In this document: positions 34,564 to 43,232 of the stretch, piece by piece
Layout of the letters: each line of letters starts with the position of its first letter
Numbering within the stretch: position 1 is the stretch's first letter
Origin: CG2-30-58-95 sp964618215
GTDB taxonomy: Bacteria; Chloroflexota; Anaerolineae; Anaerolineales; Villigracilaceae
Reading direction: 5' to 3'
Assembly (NCBI GenBank): GCA_964618215.1
Contig: CAZTZE010000001.1
Span: 1 to 64,000, forward strand
Length of the DNA stretch: 64,000 nucleotides
Position numbers and translations under genes: made by a program
Notes under the pieces: model-generated
What the model was told of the DNA's origin: nothing
The model's database searches: none
What the model saw: the letters and a program-made list of their open reading frames with translations, nothing else

Positions 34564-35295
34564 TCAGGCAGCTTTTATTTTCACACGCCAATCTTTTATC
34601 GCAAATGGCAGGTAAAGGATCAGGCACATGACCAGACCGATGACTTCCATCCAAAGGATGTACCACGGCCATTCGGGCAGCAGGTCGAGCAGGGTAGCGA
34701 CCGGCGGCTTCTCGGCCAGGAAAAGATAGTTGCTGCCGGTGAGCGTATTAACCACAAAGATTATCGCCAGGTAGATGTTCATCCATAAGACTACCCGCAG
34801 CAACGACTTCCAAGTCGGGCGGAGGCCTTCGACCACGGTCATGTAGATTGCCATGCTTACAATCAGCCCATGGGAAATGAACGACTGGAAGAAGCGGAAA
34901 TGGGGAAAACCATAGATATCCAGGTAAGGTGTGATCAGCACCTGCGATGCTCCGCCGATGCCCATGAAATAAACAAACTCATAGATAAAATAGTTCTTCG
35001 TAATCAGCATCAGACCACCCGCCCAGACCAACAGGCTGCAAATGTGCAGCGGCAACATGGTCTGGACAGTCCATATCCCGCTCTTGTAATTCCACACGTG
35101 CCAGGCAATCTCGTTCAACCAGAGAACAGCGACGATGACGTAAGCCGCCCTGCGCTTCGCCTTTTCCGGTGCTTTTTTAAAGCGCCAGATCAAGGCGATA
35201 TTGAAAAGAATGAGGGCGGCCAGCGTACCGATATGCGCCGGGCCAAACATTACGAAGGGAGGCCCAGTGTAAAAGTATGCAAAATAGCGCTCCAT
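34564..35295 (-). CDS. YwaF/TIGR02206-type membrane protein, copy 1
   Basis: A 243-residue protein with about seven membrane helices, starting MERYFAYFYTGPPF. The stretches NEIAWHVWNYKSGIWTVQTMLPLHICSL (shortened: NEIAWH, LPLHICSL) and EWPWYILWMEVIG are conserved with the adjacent copy. The family is widespread and has no known function; His in the middle helices could bind a ligand. It starts 11 bp after its paralog ends, so the two are co-transcribed. Confidence 0.85.
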   Translation of the reverse strand: MERYFAYFYTGPPFVMFGPAHIGTLAALILFNIALIWRFKKAPEKAKRRAAYVIVAVLWLNEIAWHVWNYKSGIWTVQTMLPLHICSLLVWAGGLMLITKNYFIYEFVYFMGIGGASQVLITPYLDIYGFPHFRFFQSFISHGLIVSMAIYMTVVEGLRPTWKSLLRVVLWMNIYLAIIFVVNTLTGSNYLFLAEKPPVATLLDLLPEWPWYILWMEVIGLVMCLILYLPFAIKDWRVKIKAA

Positions 35296-35306
35296 GTTTT
35301 CTCCTG

Positions 35307-36038
35307 CTAGATGGATTTTACTTTCGCACGCCAATCCTGGATGGCAAACGGCAGATACAAGATCAGGCAGGTGAGCATCCCGACCACCTCCATCCAGGCG
35401 ATGTACCACGGCCATTCGGGCAGCAGGTCGAGCAGACTGGCTGTCGGCGGCTTGTGGGCGATGAACAGGTAGTTGCTGCCGATGAGTTTGTTGATGACAA
35501 AGACAAACGCCATGTAAATATTCATCCACACGAACACGCGCAACAGCGACTTCCACGTTGGGCGGAAACCATACACGACCGTCATATAGATGGCGGAGGT
35601 GATGATCAACCCGTGCGAGATGTAAGTCTGGAAGAAGCGGAAATGCGGGTAACCGTAAATGCCCAGGTCGGGCGTCAGCAGGGCTTGCAGCGCCCCGCCG
35701 ATGCCCATGAAGTACGAGAACTCATAGATCGAGTAATTGCGGGTGACGAGCATCAGCGCGCCGGTCCAGACCAGCAGGCTGCATACGTGCAGCGGCAGCA
35801 TGGTCTGGATCGTCCACTGGCCTGTAAAGACATGCCACAGATGCCAGGCGATTTCATTGGCCCATAGTACGCCCGCCATGCCATACGCAACCGTGCGCTT
35901 CGACTTTTCCGGCGCGCCCTTCAGCCGCCGGATGAGCAGCACGTTCAGCAAAACAATGATCAACAGGGCAATATTATGCGCCGCGCTAAACCAGACAAAC
36001 GCCCCGCCGGTGTAATCTTTGACAAAGAATTGTTCCAT
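35307..36038 (-). CDS. YwaF/TIGR02206-type membrane protein, copy 2
   Basis: A 243-residue protein, exactly as long as its neighbour and similar throughout (MEQFFVKDYTGGAF; NEIAWHLWHVF; LPLHVCSLLVWTGALML; EWPWYIAWMEVVG). It is a clear tandem duplicate. It is the first gene of the run 36038 to 33392 and diverges from the Usp gene at 36411. Confidence 0.85.
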   Translation of the reverse strand: MEQFFVKDYTGGAFVWFSAAHNIALLIIVLLNVLLIRRLKGAPEKSKRTVAYGMAGVLWANEIAWHLWHVFTGQWTIQTMLPLHVCSLLVWTGALMLVTRNYSIYEFSYFMGIGGALQALLTPDLGIYGYPHFRFFQTYISHGLIITSAIYMTVVYGFRPTWKSLLRVFVWMNIYMAFVFVINKLIGSNYLFIAHKPPTASLLDLLPEWPWYIAWMEVVGMLTCLILYLPFAIQDWRAKVKSI

Positions 36039-36410
36039 GAAAGTCTCCTTTGGCAGTTTTCCAGAAGCAGTCTTTCAGATAGTGTATAACAAAAAAAGCC
36101 GTGCGTCAAAGGGGATAAGATTAGGCGGCTCTTGTCAGATTTGTGGGGCTGAAACTACCTCCAGCGATTGAAATCGCAGCGACAAGGGCGCGAAGCCTGC
36201 CTTCGCAGGCTGTTTCCCCTGGCCTAGCCCGCCAGGGCAGGCAGTCTCCGAAGGGCGACTTTGCGCTTTCGTTGGTGCAGTTTCCAACTGCTGTTCCCCG
36301 GCAAATCCCAGAGAATCGAAAACCAGGAGTAGAAATTCACGCGCCATTGTGGTAAAGTATATGTGGGGGAATTGAATGGTTGTCCTGAGATGAACGAAAG
36401 GAGGTGGCTC
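36039..36410. other. Intergenic region between divergent genes, with a repeat
   Basis: It should hold the promoters of the YwaF-like run and the Usp gene. The segment 36218-36243 (CCTGGCCTAGCCCGCCAGGG core) is repeated exactly at 44392-44417. A hairpin AGCCTGC-CTTC-GCAGGCT precedes it. No further gene is seen. Confidence 0.6.
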
Positions 36411-37310
36411 ATGATGACCCCAAGGAAGAGAGGCCTGTTCAATATCTTGCTGGCCGATGACGGTTCGGAACATGCGCGCGCGGCGGTCGCTCTGGTGGGC
36501 GACTTGCCATTACCGTCCGAGTGCCTTATCACCGCGTTCAGGGCCTTTACCTCGACCCAGGCGGCTGAGGTGGCTTTGCTGGAACAAGCCTTGGCGCAAA
36601 CTTGCAGCCAGTTACAGAACAAAGGGTTGCAGACGAAATCCGAATTGACCCTCGGCTACCCGGCTGAAAAGATTGTCGAATACGCTGAAGAACACAGGCC
36701 GGACCTGATCGTGGTCGGCGCCAAAGGGCTGCGGGCAACTCTCGGCATTTTACTGGGCGGCGTCGCTCAGCAGGTGGTCGAATATGCCTGCTGCCCGGTA
36801 CTGGTCGTGCGCGCCCCTTATCACAGCTTGCGGCGCGTCTTACTGGTCAGCGATGGCTCAGCGTACAGCCAGGAGGCGGTAAAATATCTCGGAAAATTCC
36901 CGCTTCCTGGCGGGGTGAGTCTGCACGCAATGCACGTCTTGCAACCCGCGCCGTTCCCGATCATGATTGCAGAGCCACCCTATTCGGGAATGGCAATGAT
37001 GGAGCCGCTGCCCGTGCCGGAGGAAGTTGCCGCCCAGCGCGCCAGGGAAGAGAAGGAAGGACAAGCTCTTCTGGATCGCACGGTAAAAAACCTGAAGACG
37101 TTTGGCCTGACTGCCACCACGGTGCTCAAGCGCGGGGATGCCGCCACCGAGATCATCGCCTATGCCAAAGACCAGAAAATAGACCTGATCGTCACCGGCT
37201 CGCGCGGCCTCAGTCAATTTAAGTCCTGGTTGCTGGGCAGTGTCTCGCGCAAACTGGTGCATTATTCGAGCTGCTCGGTACTGGTCGTGAGAAGCGCAGA
37301 GTCGGCTTAG
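36411..37310 (+). CDS. Tandem universal stress protein (two UspA domains)
   Basis: A 299-residue protein starting MMTPRKRGLF at 36411, with AGGAGG 7 bp upstream. Two UspA folds are present: NILLADDGSEHARAA ... LIVVGAKGLRATLGILLGGVAQQVVEYACCPVLVV (key G/V positions) and VLLVSDGSAYSQEA ... IVTGSRGLSQFKSWLLGSVSRKLVHY. The G-2x-G-9x-G-S/T nucleotide motif is better kept in the second domain, so ATP binding is likely there. It acts in general stress or energy limitation. Confidence 0.93.
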   Translation: MMTPRKRGLFNILLADDGSEHARAAVALVGDLPLPSECLITAFRAFTSTQAAEVALLEQALAQTCSQLQNKGLQTKSELTLGYPAEKIVEYAEEHRPDLIVVGAKGLRATLGILLGGVAQQVVEYACCPVLVVRAPYHSLRRVLLVSDGSAYSQEAVKYLGKFPLPGGVSLHAMHVLQPAPFPIMIAEPPYSGMAMMEPLPVPEEVAAQRAREEKEGQALLDRTVKNLKTFGLTATTVLKRGDAATEIIAYAKDQKIDLIVTGSRGLSQFKSWLLGSVSRKLVHYSSCSVLVVRSAESA

Positions 37311-37627
37311 CGCGCCGCGTAGAAACGCTGACTCTGCTCCGGCGCGGCGAGGCGGACTCGCTCAATTCAGTCTGCGAAAAGCTCCAGCGCCGCGGCCACC
37401 CGCGCCAGGTCTATGCCGGCGCGCTGGCCGAGCTGCGAAAGCGCGCCTTTCTAGAGGGGCCGGATCCAGGTCCGCGCCTGACCGAATCTGGAAAGTCATT
37501 CCGTGATAATATCGAGCAGGATACCGAGCGTTACTTCTTCGTAGCATGGTCGTGTTTAAACGACGCGGAAAAGGACGAATTGGCTGATTTGGCAACCCAT
37601 CTGCGGGATGGGTTGAATGCCGAGTAG
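37310..37627 (+). pseudogene. C-terminal relic of a helix-turn-helix regulator
   Basis: A frame without a start codon reads about 105 residues: RRVETLTLLRRG, then a winged-helix-like part (RQVYAGALAELRKRAFLEG, RLTESGKSFRDNIEQDTERY) and FFVAWSCLNDAEKDELADL to a TAG. This fits the C-terminal half of SCO6745-like HTH proteins. The frame is open into the end of the Usp gene but has no plausible initiation site, so the 5' half was probably lost. Confidence 0.5.
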
Positions 37628-37657
37628 GCCTTCGGCAAAAACCCCTGGAGGATAGAA

Positions 37658-38173
37658 ATGGATTTCTTCGAAGTCGTCAACGAACGTCATTCCATGCGCG
37701 CCTTTACCAGTCAGGCGGTGGAGGAAGAAAAGCTGGAAAAAATCCTTGCAGCCGCCAACCAGGCTCCATCGGCGGGAAATATGCAGGGCTATGAGATTTA
37801 TCTAGTCAAGCGGGAGGCGCACAGGAAAGCTTTGGTCAGGGCAGCGCTGGATCAGGAATTTATTGCCGAAGCGCCGCTCACGCTGGTCTTCTGCGCCAAC
37901 CCGGCGCGGTCGGCGGCGCGCTACGCGCAGCGCGGCATCCGGCTCTATTCGGTGCAGGACGCGACAATTGCTTGTACTTATGCAATGTTAGCCGCCACCG
38001 CGCTGGGACTTTCGACGGTTTGGGTGGGGGCGTTCGAGGAGCAGGCTGTTCGAGAGGCGCTCGGCATCCCACAGGAATTATTGCCGGTGGCAATGCTGCC
38101 GATTGGCTACGCCGGCAAGAAACCGCGCATCACACCCAGGCGTGAGTTGAACAACATGGTGCATGAAGTGTAG
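37658..38173 (+). CDS. Nitroreductase-family FMN oxidoreductase
   Basis: A 171-residue protein with a GGAGG-like site before ATG. Motifs of the nitroreductase fold are present: ERHSMRAF, ANQAPSAGNMQGYEIY, TYAMLAATALGLSTVWVG, LLPVAMLPIGYAGKKP. It should use FMN and NAD(P)H; the substrate is unknown. The TAG stop lies inside the cap of a GTAGGG palindrome. Confidence 0.93.
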   Translation: MDFFEVVNERHSMRAFTSQAVEEEKLEKILAAANQAPSAGNMQGYEIYLVKREAHRKALVRAALDQEFIAEAPLTLVFCANPARSAARYAQRGIRLYSVQDATIACTYAMLAATALGLSTVWVGAFEEQAVREALGIPQELLPVAMLPIGYAGKKPRITPRRELNNMVHEV

Positions 38174-38253
38174 GGTGGGTTTCATACCCGCCGCCTGCCC
38201 ATATATGGCGGCTTTGCCCCCTACGGGGGTGCTTCGCGAAAAGCCGCCCTACG
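38170..38253. repeat. Compound palindrome, third copy
   Basis: GTAGGGTGGGTTTCATACCC, then CCCCCTACGGGGGTGCTTCG and a GGCGGCTTT/AAAGCCGCC stem, ending CCTACG. The same plan is found twice at 26034-26208. It supplies the stop codon of the nitroreductase gene. Confidence 0.88.
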
Positions 38254-38273
38254 TCGCGGGAAAGGTTCTGCGT

Positions 38274-39077
38274 TTGAAAACGATCCTTATTCTTTGTCTC
38301 TTTTTCATGCTGGCCTCCTGCGCGCCGGCGAGACAGGCGACGCCGCCTTCCTCCCCGTCCGCGATAGTCAGCGCAACGGCCTCCTCGCCGTTCTCGCCTG
38401 CCGAGGAGTCTGCCTTCCGCGAAGAACGCCTGAGACTGGTCAGGGTTATCGAAACGCAGGGCGTGAGCGACCCGGACGTGCTGCGCGTCATGCGGGCAGT
38501 GCCGCGCCACGCGTTTGTCCTGCCGGAATTTCTTGATCAGGCCTACAACGATCATCCCCTTCCCATCGGTTACGGCCAGACCATTTCGCAGCCTTTCATC
38601 GTCGCCTGGATGACGGAACTGCTCGAATTGAAACCGGGCGACCGCGTGCTGGAAATCGGCAGCGGCTCAGGCTACCAGGCCGCGGTGCTGTCTGAGTTGG
38701 GCTTTGTGGAAGTGTACACGATCGAGATCGTCCCCGAATTGGCTGCCAGCGCCACGGCGCGCCTGCGAGAATTGGGATATGGCGGGATTCATTCCATGCA
38801 GGGGGATGGTTATTACGGCTGGCCGGAGTATGCGCCCTTCGATGCCATCATCGTCACTGCCGCGCCGGATCATTTGCCTGCGCCGCTGGCCGAACAACTG
38901 GCCGAAGGCGGGCGGCTGGTCATCCCCATCGGCTCGCCGGGATGGTATCAGACATTGTGGAAATTTGTCAAAGAGAAAGGGGAGTTGAAGGCCTATAACA
39001 TGGGCGGTGTGATCTTTGTCCCCTTTACCGGTGAGGGCGCGGAGAAGAGGCCAGCCTCGGGCGAGCCCATTCCGTGA
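38274..39077 (+). CDS. Protein-L-isoaspartate O-methyltransferase-like lipoprotein
   Basis: From a TTG at 38274 the protein has 267 residues; the frame upstream only translates a palindrome. The start LKTILILCLFFMLASC is a lipoprotein signal peptide with lipobox MLASC. The methyltransferase part has the PCMT order: VPRHAFVLPEF, YGQTISQPFIVAWM, VLEIGSGSGYQAAVLSEL, YTIEIVPELA, APFDAIIVTAAPDHLP. PCMT repairs isoaspartyl residues with SAM and is normally cytosolic; an exported form is unusual because SAM is not available outside. Confidence 0.88.
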   Translation: MKTILILCLFFMLASCAPARQATPPSSPSAIVSATASSPFSPAEESAFREERLRLVRVIETQGVSDPDVLRVMRAVPRHAFVLPEFLDQAYNDHPLPIGYGQTISQPFIVAWMTELLELKPGDRVLEIGSGSGYQAAVLSELGFVEVYTIEIVPELAASATARLRELGYGGIHSMQGDGYYGWPEYAPFDAIIVTAAPDHLPAPLAEQLAEGGRLVIPIGSPGWYQTLWKFVKEKGELKAYNMGGVIFVPFTGEGAEKRPASGEPIP

Positions 39078-41487
39078 TCCAGGCCGCGAGGTAGCACAGC
39101 GCGCCGATTCTCAGCACCCAGTTGAAACCAAACGAGAACGCCAGCAGCGCCGCCAGCACCGAGGCGACTACCGAGGCCGCGCCATTCGCCGCCCAGAGCC
39201 ATGGGATGGATGGCTGGGAATGGGCAGCGGCTTTCGACAATCGTTGTATCCCTGCCGGGAAGGGAATGCCCATGAGAAAGCCGATGGGCGCAAGGAGCAG
39301 GGCGGTCAGGGCCAGTCGGAAACCCAGCGGCAGGCCCAGTGTTTGGGATAGAACACCCGGCAGCCAGGAATGGAGGCTCAAAAGGAGAATCACCAGCGCG
39401 GCCAAGGCAGGCAGGAGCGGAACATGCTGGCTCAGGCGGCTTCCCACGGCCGAGAAGAGAAGAATAGAGAAGATGACCGCTGTCATTGCATAGGCGGGAT
39501 GACCCAGGTACAGGATGAAACGCTGGATAAGAGGGATTTCGACCAGCATGAAGGCCAGGCCGATGAAGGTGAAATAGAGGAGGGGGCGAGTGACCCTTCG
39601 ACCCCTTGCAGGGTAGGCGGACAGTGGATGACCGGCGTCCGAGGATGAAGACGATCGGCGGAAAGCCAGCGGGAGGAGGATCAGCAAGCCGGCCATCAAA
39701 ATGGATAGGATGAGCAGCGCCAAAATTACGAAGTACCCTGCCCCGCCAAAGGGCTGCCAGGTCTGGCCCAGTTCAGCCCAGACCTGCCCGGCCTGCGACC
39801 ACTTGAAGTAATGCCCGAAGAAGGGATGGTCGTCGGTTGGCGGGCTGACATCGTAGGGATATGCGGCGTAGAAGGCAGCCCGCGGGCTGGCATCCAGCAG
39901 GGCGGTATAAGCTTGATAGTAGGACGATTCGGGTAGGATATTGTAGCGGTTGGTCTCCTCCGGGCGGATATCCGGCGCGTAGGTCAGGTCGAAGGCGCGC
40001 TCAGCGGTAAAACTGCGTATAGCCAGGAGTTCGTCAAGGGTAAACAGACTGTCTTTCACCAGAATGGTGGCTGTGTTGTAACCGCGAAAGGCGACGATTT
40101 GAGCGCGCGGGTCGCCGTTGGTCTTTTCCAACGCGGTCACGGCCAATGCGAAAGCGCGCAGGTCTTCGCTGGGCGGGTGCTGCAGCCAGCGCGTCACGAC
40201 GAGCAGTCCGTCGGAGTTTAGCCGCTCCAGCGCATCTGTGAATGCCTCGACGGTATAGCGATAATCTTCGGCCAGGCTATACGCGCCTGAGCGCACTGGA
40301 TGGTAGGAACTTGCCAGCGAGAGGAGGATAACATCGAAATGCTCGTCCGTGCGGCGCAGGTAACTGCGCTCGGATTCGATCACGGTGCGCAGGCGTGGGT
40401 CGGCGTAGACCGGCGCAGCCGCGACGATGAGCGGATTGACCTCCACCGCCGTCACCTGCCTGGCGCCGTGAGCCAGCGCAGTGAGGATGTCCAGGCCGCC
40501 GCGCGGCTCGAGGATGAGCGAATCGGCTGCCGGCCGCAGTTGGAAGGCGATCGCGGCGGGGAGGTGGTCGGTGAAAGCCGCCTCGACGTTTGCGGGCAGG
40601 ATGCCGCTCAGGTTGTCGCCATCCACCAGCAGGCCGTCCTGCGTGGGGAGCGGCTGGAGGTAGCGATAACTCAATCCCGGCAGTGAATGGATGCCTGGGC
40701 TGCGCACCACGTCCACGCGCGAAAAGGCGTTCCAGCGGCGGTAGATGACTTCCGCGCCCGGATATTGCAACACGTAGGAAAGGCTCTTATAGGGCGAGAG
40801 GCGCAGTTCGAGGAGAGGCAGGGGATGGCCGCCGAGGTTGTAAAACGTAAAGAGTAAAAGCGTAATGGCCGCGAGGCGGTAGGACAATTTGTCAAATTGT
40901 CCCACTGCCGCCAGCGCGGCCAAGCCGACGCTCAGGGTCACCATTCCTTCGCTGCCGAGGAAAGATGGCGCGGCCAGGGCAAGGGCGCAACCTGTTGCCG
41001 AACCGAGCAGATTGAAGGCGTACGTTTTTCCCGATTCTTGTGGGAATGCTGCCAGCAGCAAACCGACCGCCATGCCGCTGAAGAAGAACGGCGTGGCCAG
41101 GGCCAGGTAGTGCAGGACAAGTATCCCAATCTGCCGCCGGTCAACGGCGATGCTGAAGGAATCGAAGGGCAGCAGGTTGATCAGGAGATAAGCCCCCAGG
41201 ATGCTGAGACCGGTCAATAACGCCAACCAGCCCAGGCTGCGACGGGGTTCCATCCGCGCCAGGTTGGGCATGATCGCCAGCCAGGTACCGCTGGCTCCGT
41301 ATCCCAGCATCGCCACGCTGACGATCATGAAGGCGAAATGGTAGAACTGCGCCACCGAGAACAGCCGCGTCAGGGTGACCTGGAAGGCCAGCGCGGCCGC
41401 CGAGAGCAAGAGGAGGCTGAACAGGGTGGCGCGAGTGGGTGAAAGAGTGGATGGGTCAACACCCGCATCCGCGTTAGAGATGGACAT
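39025..41487 (-). CDS. Membrane-fused spermidine synthase-like protein
   Basis: An 820-residue protein. The N-terminal half has seven or more membrane helices (LFSLLLLSAAALAFQVTLT, HFAFMIVSVAMLGYGASGTW). A cytosolic spermidine-synthase-type domain follows (LILEPRGGLDILTALAHGA, VTAVEVNPLIV, HFDVILLSLASSYHPVRSG). More helices lie at the C-terminus (FILYLGHPAYAMTAVIFSIL). Such proteins are widespread but few are tested. It converges with and overlaps the PCMT gene by 53 bp. A heptamer array and a palindrome are embedded in frame at 40840-40905. Confidence 0.87.
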   Translation of the reverse strand: MSISNADAGVDPSTLSPTRATLFSLLLLSAAALAFQVTLTRLFSVAQFYHFAFMIVSVAMLGYGASGTWLAIMPNLARMEPRRSLGWLALLTGLSILGAYLLINLLPFDSFSIAVDRRQIGILVLHYLALATPFFFSGMAVGLLLAAFPQESGKTYAFNLLGSATGCALALAAPSFLGSEGMVTLSVGLAALAAVGQFDKLSYRLAAITLLLFTFYNLGGHPLPLLELRLSPYKSLSYVLQYPGAEVIYRRWNAFSRVDVVRSPGIHSLPGLSYRYLQPLPTQDGLLVDGDNLSGILPANVEAAFTDHLPAAIAFQLRPAADSLILEPRGGLDILTALAHGARQVTAVEVNPLIVAAAPVYADPRLRTVIESERSYLRRTDEHFDVILLSLASSYHPVRSGAYSLAEDYRYTVEAFTDALERLNSDGLLVVTRWLQHPPSEDLRAFALAVTALEKTNGDPRAQIVAFRGYNTATILVKDSLFTLDELLAIRSFTAERAFDLTYAPDIRPEETNRYNILPESSYYQAYTALLDASPRAAFYAAYPYDVSPPTDDHPFFGHYFKWSQAGQVWAELGQTWQPFGGAGYFVILALLILSILMAGLLILLPLAFRRSSSSSDAGHPLSAYPARGRRVTRPLLYFTFIGLAFMLVEIPLIQRFILYLGHPAYAMTAVIFSILLFSAVGSRLSQHVPLLPALAALVILLLSLHSWLPGVLSQTLGLPLGFRLALTALLLAPIGFLMGIPFPAGIQRLSKAAAHSQPSIPWLWAANGAASVVASVLAALLAFSFGFNWVLRIGALCYLAAWITEWARPRLASSPRPHR
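40840..40905. repeat. Heptamer array and palindrome inside the spermidine-synthase-like gene
   Basis: Four 7-bp units (GTAAAAC, GTAAAGA, GTAAAAG, CGTAATG; 40840-40867) and, 11 bp on, a GTAGG-capped palindrome (GTAGGACAATTTG / CAAATTGTCCCAC, 40879-40905). Both are translated in frame in a membrane region (ITLLLFTFYNL and VGQFDKLSYR). Confidence 0.82.
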
Positions 41488-41501
41488 AATTTCCGAATAG
41501 T

Positions 41502-42206
41502 CTATTTTCTGCCGACCGGCATGAGGCCAAGCGGCTGCTCATCCCCGGCCATGTGAAGGACTTTTTTCACCTCGTCATCGTCAAAGGCGCCGATGAATAC
41601 CGTGCCAAGATTTAGCGATGTTGCCTGCAAATAAACGTTTTGCGCCACGCTGCCCACTTCCATGTGGACATAACTGACGCCGCGCTCGCCATACTTGACC
41701 GTCGTCCGTTCGTAGATTGCTGCAATGACGATTACCGCAGCCGCATCCTGCACTGCGCTCTGGCCAAGCGCAGCCTGGCGCAGCGCCGGACGTTGATCGC
41801 CTTCGGCGATGAGGCTAAGCGCGTGGCTTTCCGGCTTATAGTGGTAAATACCGGCGCGAAGATTGGTGACGTTACCGGCAAGGAGATAGATTTCTAGCGG
41901 ATAAAGAGCGCCGGCGGATGGGGCGGTGCGCAGCCCGGCGGGATGGGTGATGCCCTGGGCCGCCCAGAGCAGTTGAGAGATTTCGGCGAGTGTCAGGGGC
42001 TCGCGGCCGTATTCCCGGAGCGACCTTCGTTCCAACAACGCTTTTTCCACGGATGTTTCGCTATCGTGGACAGGCGTGGGCAAGATGAACAGACTGCCCT
42101 CGGTCTCGATCGCAGCGGGTTGAGTCTGCCTGGATTGCATGACCAGGATTATGCCAAGTAGGATGGCTGCTGCGCATACGCCAAAGACGATAAGTGACTT
42201 TTTCAC
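41502..42206 (-). CDS. SagB-type nitroreductase-fold dehydrogenase, membrane-anchored
   Basis: A 234-residue protein starting at a GTG (VKKSLIVFGV) that overlaps the stop of the small gene upstream. A membrane anchor (FGVCAAAILLGIILVM) precedes a nitroreductase fold: LLERRSLREYGREPLTLAEIS, APSAGALYPLEIYLLAG, GSVAQNVYLQATSLNLGTVF, GLMPVGRK. SagB-like enzymes oxidise azolines in peptide antibiotics, but free-standing forms like this one have unknown substrates. No peptide precursor or cyclodehydratase is nearby. Confidence 0.88.
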   Translation of the reverse strand: MKKSLIVFGVCAAAILLGIILVMQSRQTQPAAIETEGSLFILPTPVHDSETSVEKALLERRSLREYGREPLTLAEISQLLWAAQGITHPAGLRTAPSAGALYPLEIYLLAGNVTNLRAGIYHYKPESHALSLIAEGDQRPALRQAALGQSAVQDAAAVIVIAAIYERTTVKYGERGVSYVHMEVGSVAQNVYLQATSLNLGTVFIGAFDDDEVKKVLHMAGDEQPLGLMPVGRK

Positions 42207-42346
42207 TGAACTTGGATCCAGTTGCGCTTTTCGACCTCCACGGTGTAGACGTAGAAGACGAAGGACAGCAGCGGGATGACGTACCATTGGAACTGGCTGC
42301 CATCGCGCAGGATGGCGAGGGCTTGTTGAGCGGATTCGGTGGGCAT
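42203..42346 (-). CDS. Small single-TM protein or N-terminal fragment
   Basis: A 47-residue frame starting MPTESAQQALAILRDG at 42346, preceded by GGAG. One membrane helix (WYVIPLLSFVFYVYTVEV) is followed by EKRNWIQVQ and a stop that overlaps the GTG start of the SagB-like gene. The abrupt end after the first helix suggests a truncated membrane protein, but coupling to the next gene could keep it in use. Confidence 0.5.
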   Translation of the reverse strand: MPTESAQQALAILRDGSQFQWYVIPLLSFVFYVYTVEVEKRNWIQVQ

Positions 42347-42440
42347 GGGGGTCTCCTTTTTTTCGACGAAGGTCACGAAGTGACACAAAGGGAATTGTAA
42401 AGAAATTATAAGGGGACATGCTCGCACAGGCAACAGGGAC

Positions 42441-42467
42441 AAAAAAGCCTGTCCGAGAAGGACAGGC
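42441..42467 (-). terminator. Rho-independent terminator
   Basis: On the minus strand GCCTGTCC-TTCTC-GGACAGGC is followed by TTTTTT. It lies 40 bp after the small gene at 42507-42671 and ahead of the 42203-42346 gene. Confidence 0.85.
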
Positions 42468-42506
42468 AGCGCTTTGGGATAATGTGGGTTTTTTTGTACA
42501 CGGATG

Positions 42507-42671
42507 TCACAGATTTACTCTTCGAGTACAATGTCGCGGATTTGCACGGAAAATCCTTTGGAAAGTGGTTTCCTGCCGCCTCTTCCATTGAAGATAGCCA
42601 ACAAAGGCAGTGACTAACGTGCCGATCAAGGCAATCAGGGCGGGCAGGGCGACTTTGGAGAGTTCATCCAT
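42507..42671 (-). CDS. 54-residue single-TM small protein
   Basis: ATG at 42671 opens a frame MDELSKVALPALIALIGTLV... with one membrane helix, then WKRRQE and a basic tail ending RRVNL. It is followed by a strong terminator. The helix resembles N-termini of small membrane proteins of the form LIALIGTLVTAFVGY. The function is unknown; it may also be a fragment. Confidence 0.45.
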   Translation of the reverse strand: MDELSKVALPALIALIGTLVTAFVGYLQWKRRQETTFQRIFRANPRHCTRRVNL

Positions 42672-42734
42672 GTGGATAATCCGCATTATCGTTTATGCTC
42701 GGATCATATGTGCACCCGACGGATGAGCTACAAC

Positions 42735-43232
42735 TCATACAAATGTATCCCATTCTGGATATCGATACGTGCGTGGCCAAAGAAGCTTATAAATGACAAG
42801 AATGCCGGCATAGGCATCGCTGACGGCGAAGAGGAAAAGAGGACTCGCTAAAATACCGAGTACGGCGCGGAAAAAATCAATTGGAATGCGTAGTAAATCT
42901 GAAGGATTGTAATTACCGAGAGAAAGCGCTGCGTACTTTACGATTGATGCTATGAGAAGAAAGAGTACCGCATGGAAGAGCCGTTCTCCAGCAAACGTAA
43001 TGCGTTTCCGATCCTTGTCGTTGGTAGGTAACGCCTGTGCCCAGGAAAAGCAGAGTGCAGCGAGGACGGTTGCGAATGCGAAGGCGGTGTTAGAAATCGA
43101 AGTGGTATCGATGCGAAAATTCTGGAGGAGAAAAATCGTATAGTAGACACCAACTATGAACGTTGTGATGAGGCCTCCGAAAAGAAAACATCGGAAGAAA
43201 ATTGGTAGTAGTTTTGTTCTGAGAAATTTCAT
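42735..43232 (-). CDS. Four-TM membrane protein of unknown function
   Basis: A 165-residue protein starting MKFLRTKLLPIFF at 43232. Four hydrophobic helices (GGLITTFIVGVYYTIFLL, TAFAFATVLAALCFSWA, LFHAVLFLLIASIVKYAAL, FLFAVSDAYAGILVIYKLLW) are seen. Base composition is lower in GC than in its neighbours, so it may be acquired. No family is recognised. Confidence 0.65.
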   Translation of the reverse strand: MKFLRTKLLPIFFRCFLFGGLITTFIVGVYYTIFLLQNFRIDTTSISNTAFAFATVLAALCFSWAQALPTNDKDRKRITFAGERLFHAVLFLLIASIVKYAALSLGNYNPSDLLRIPIDFFRAVLGILASPLFLFAVSDAYAGILVIYKLLWPRTYRYPEWDTFV

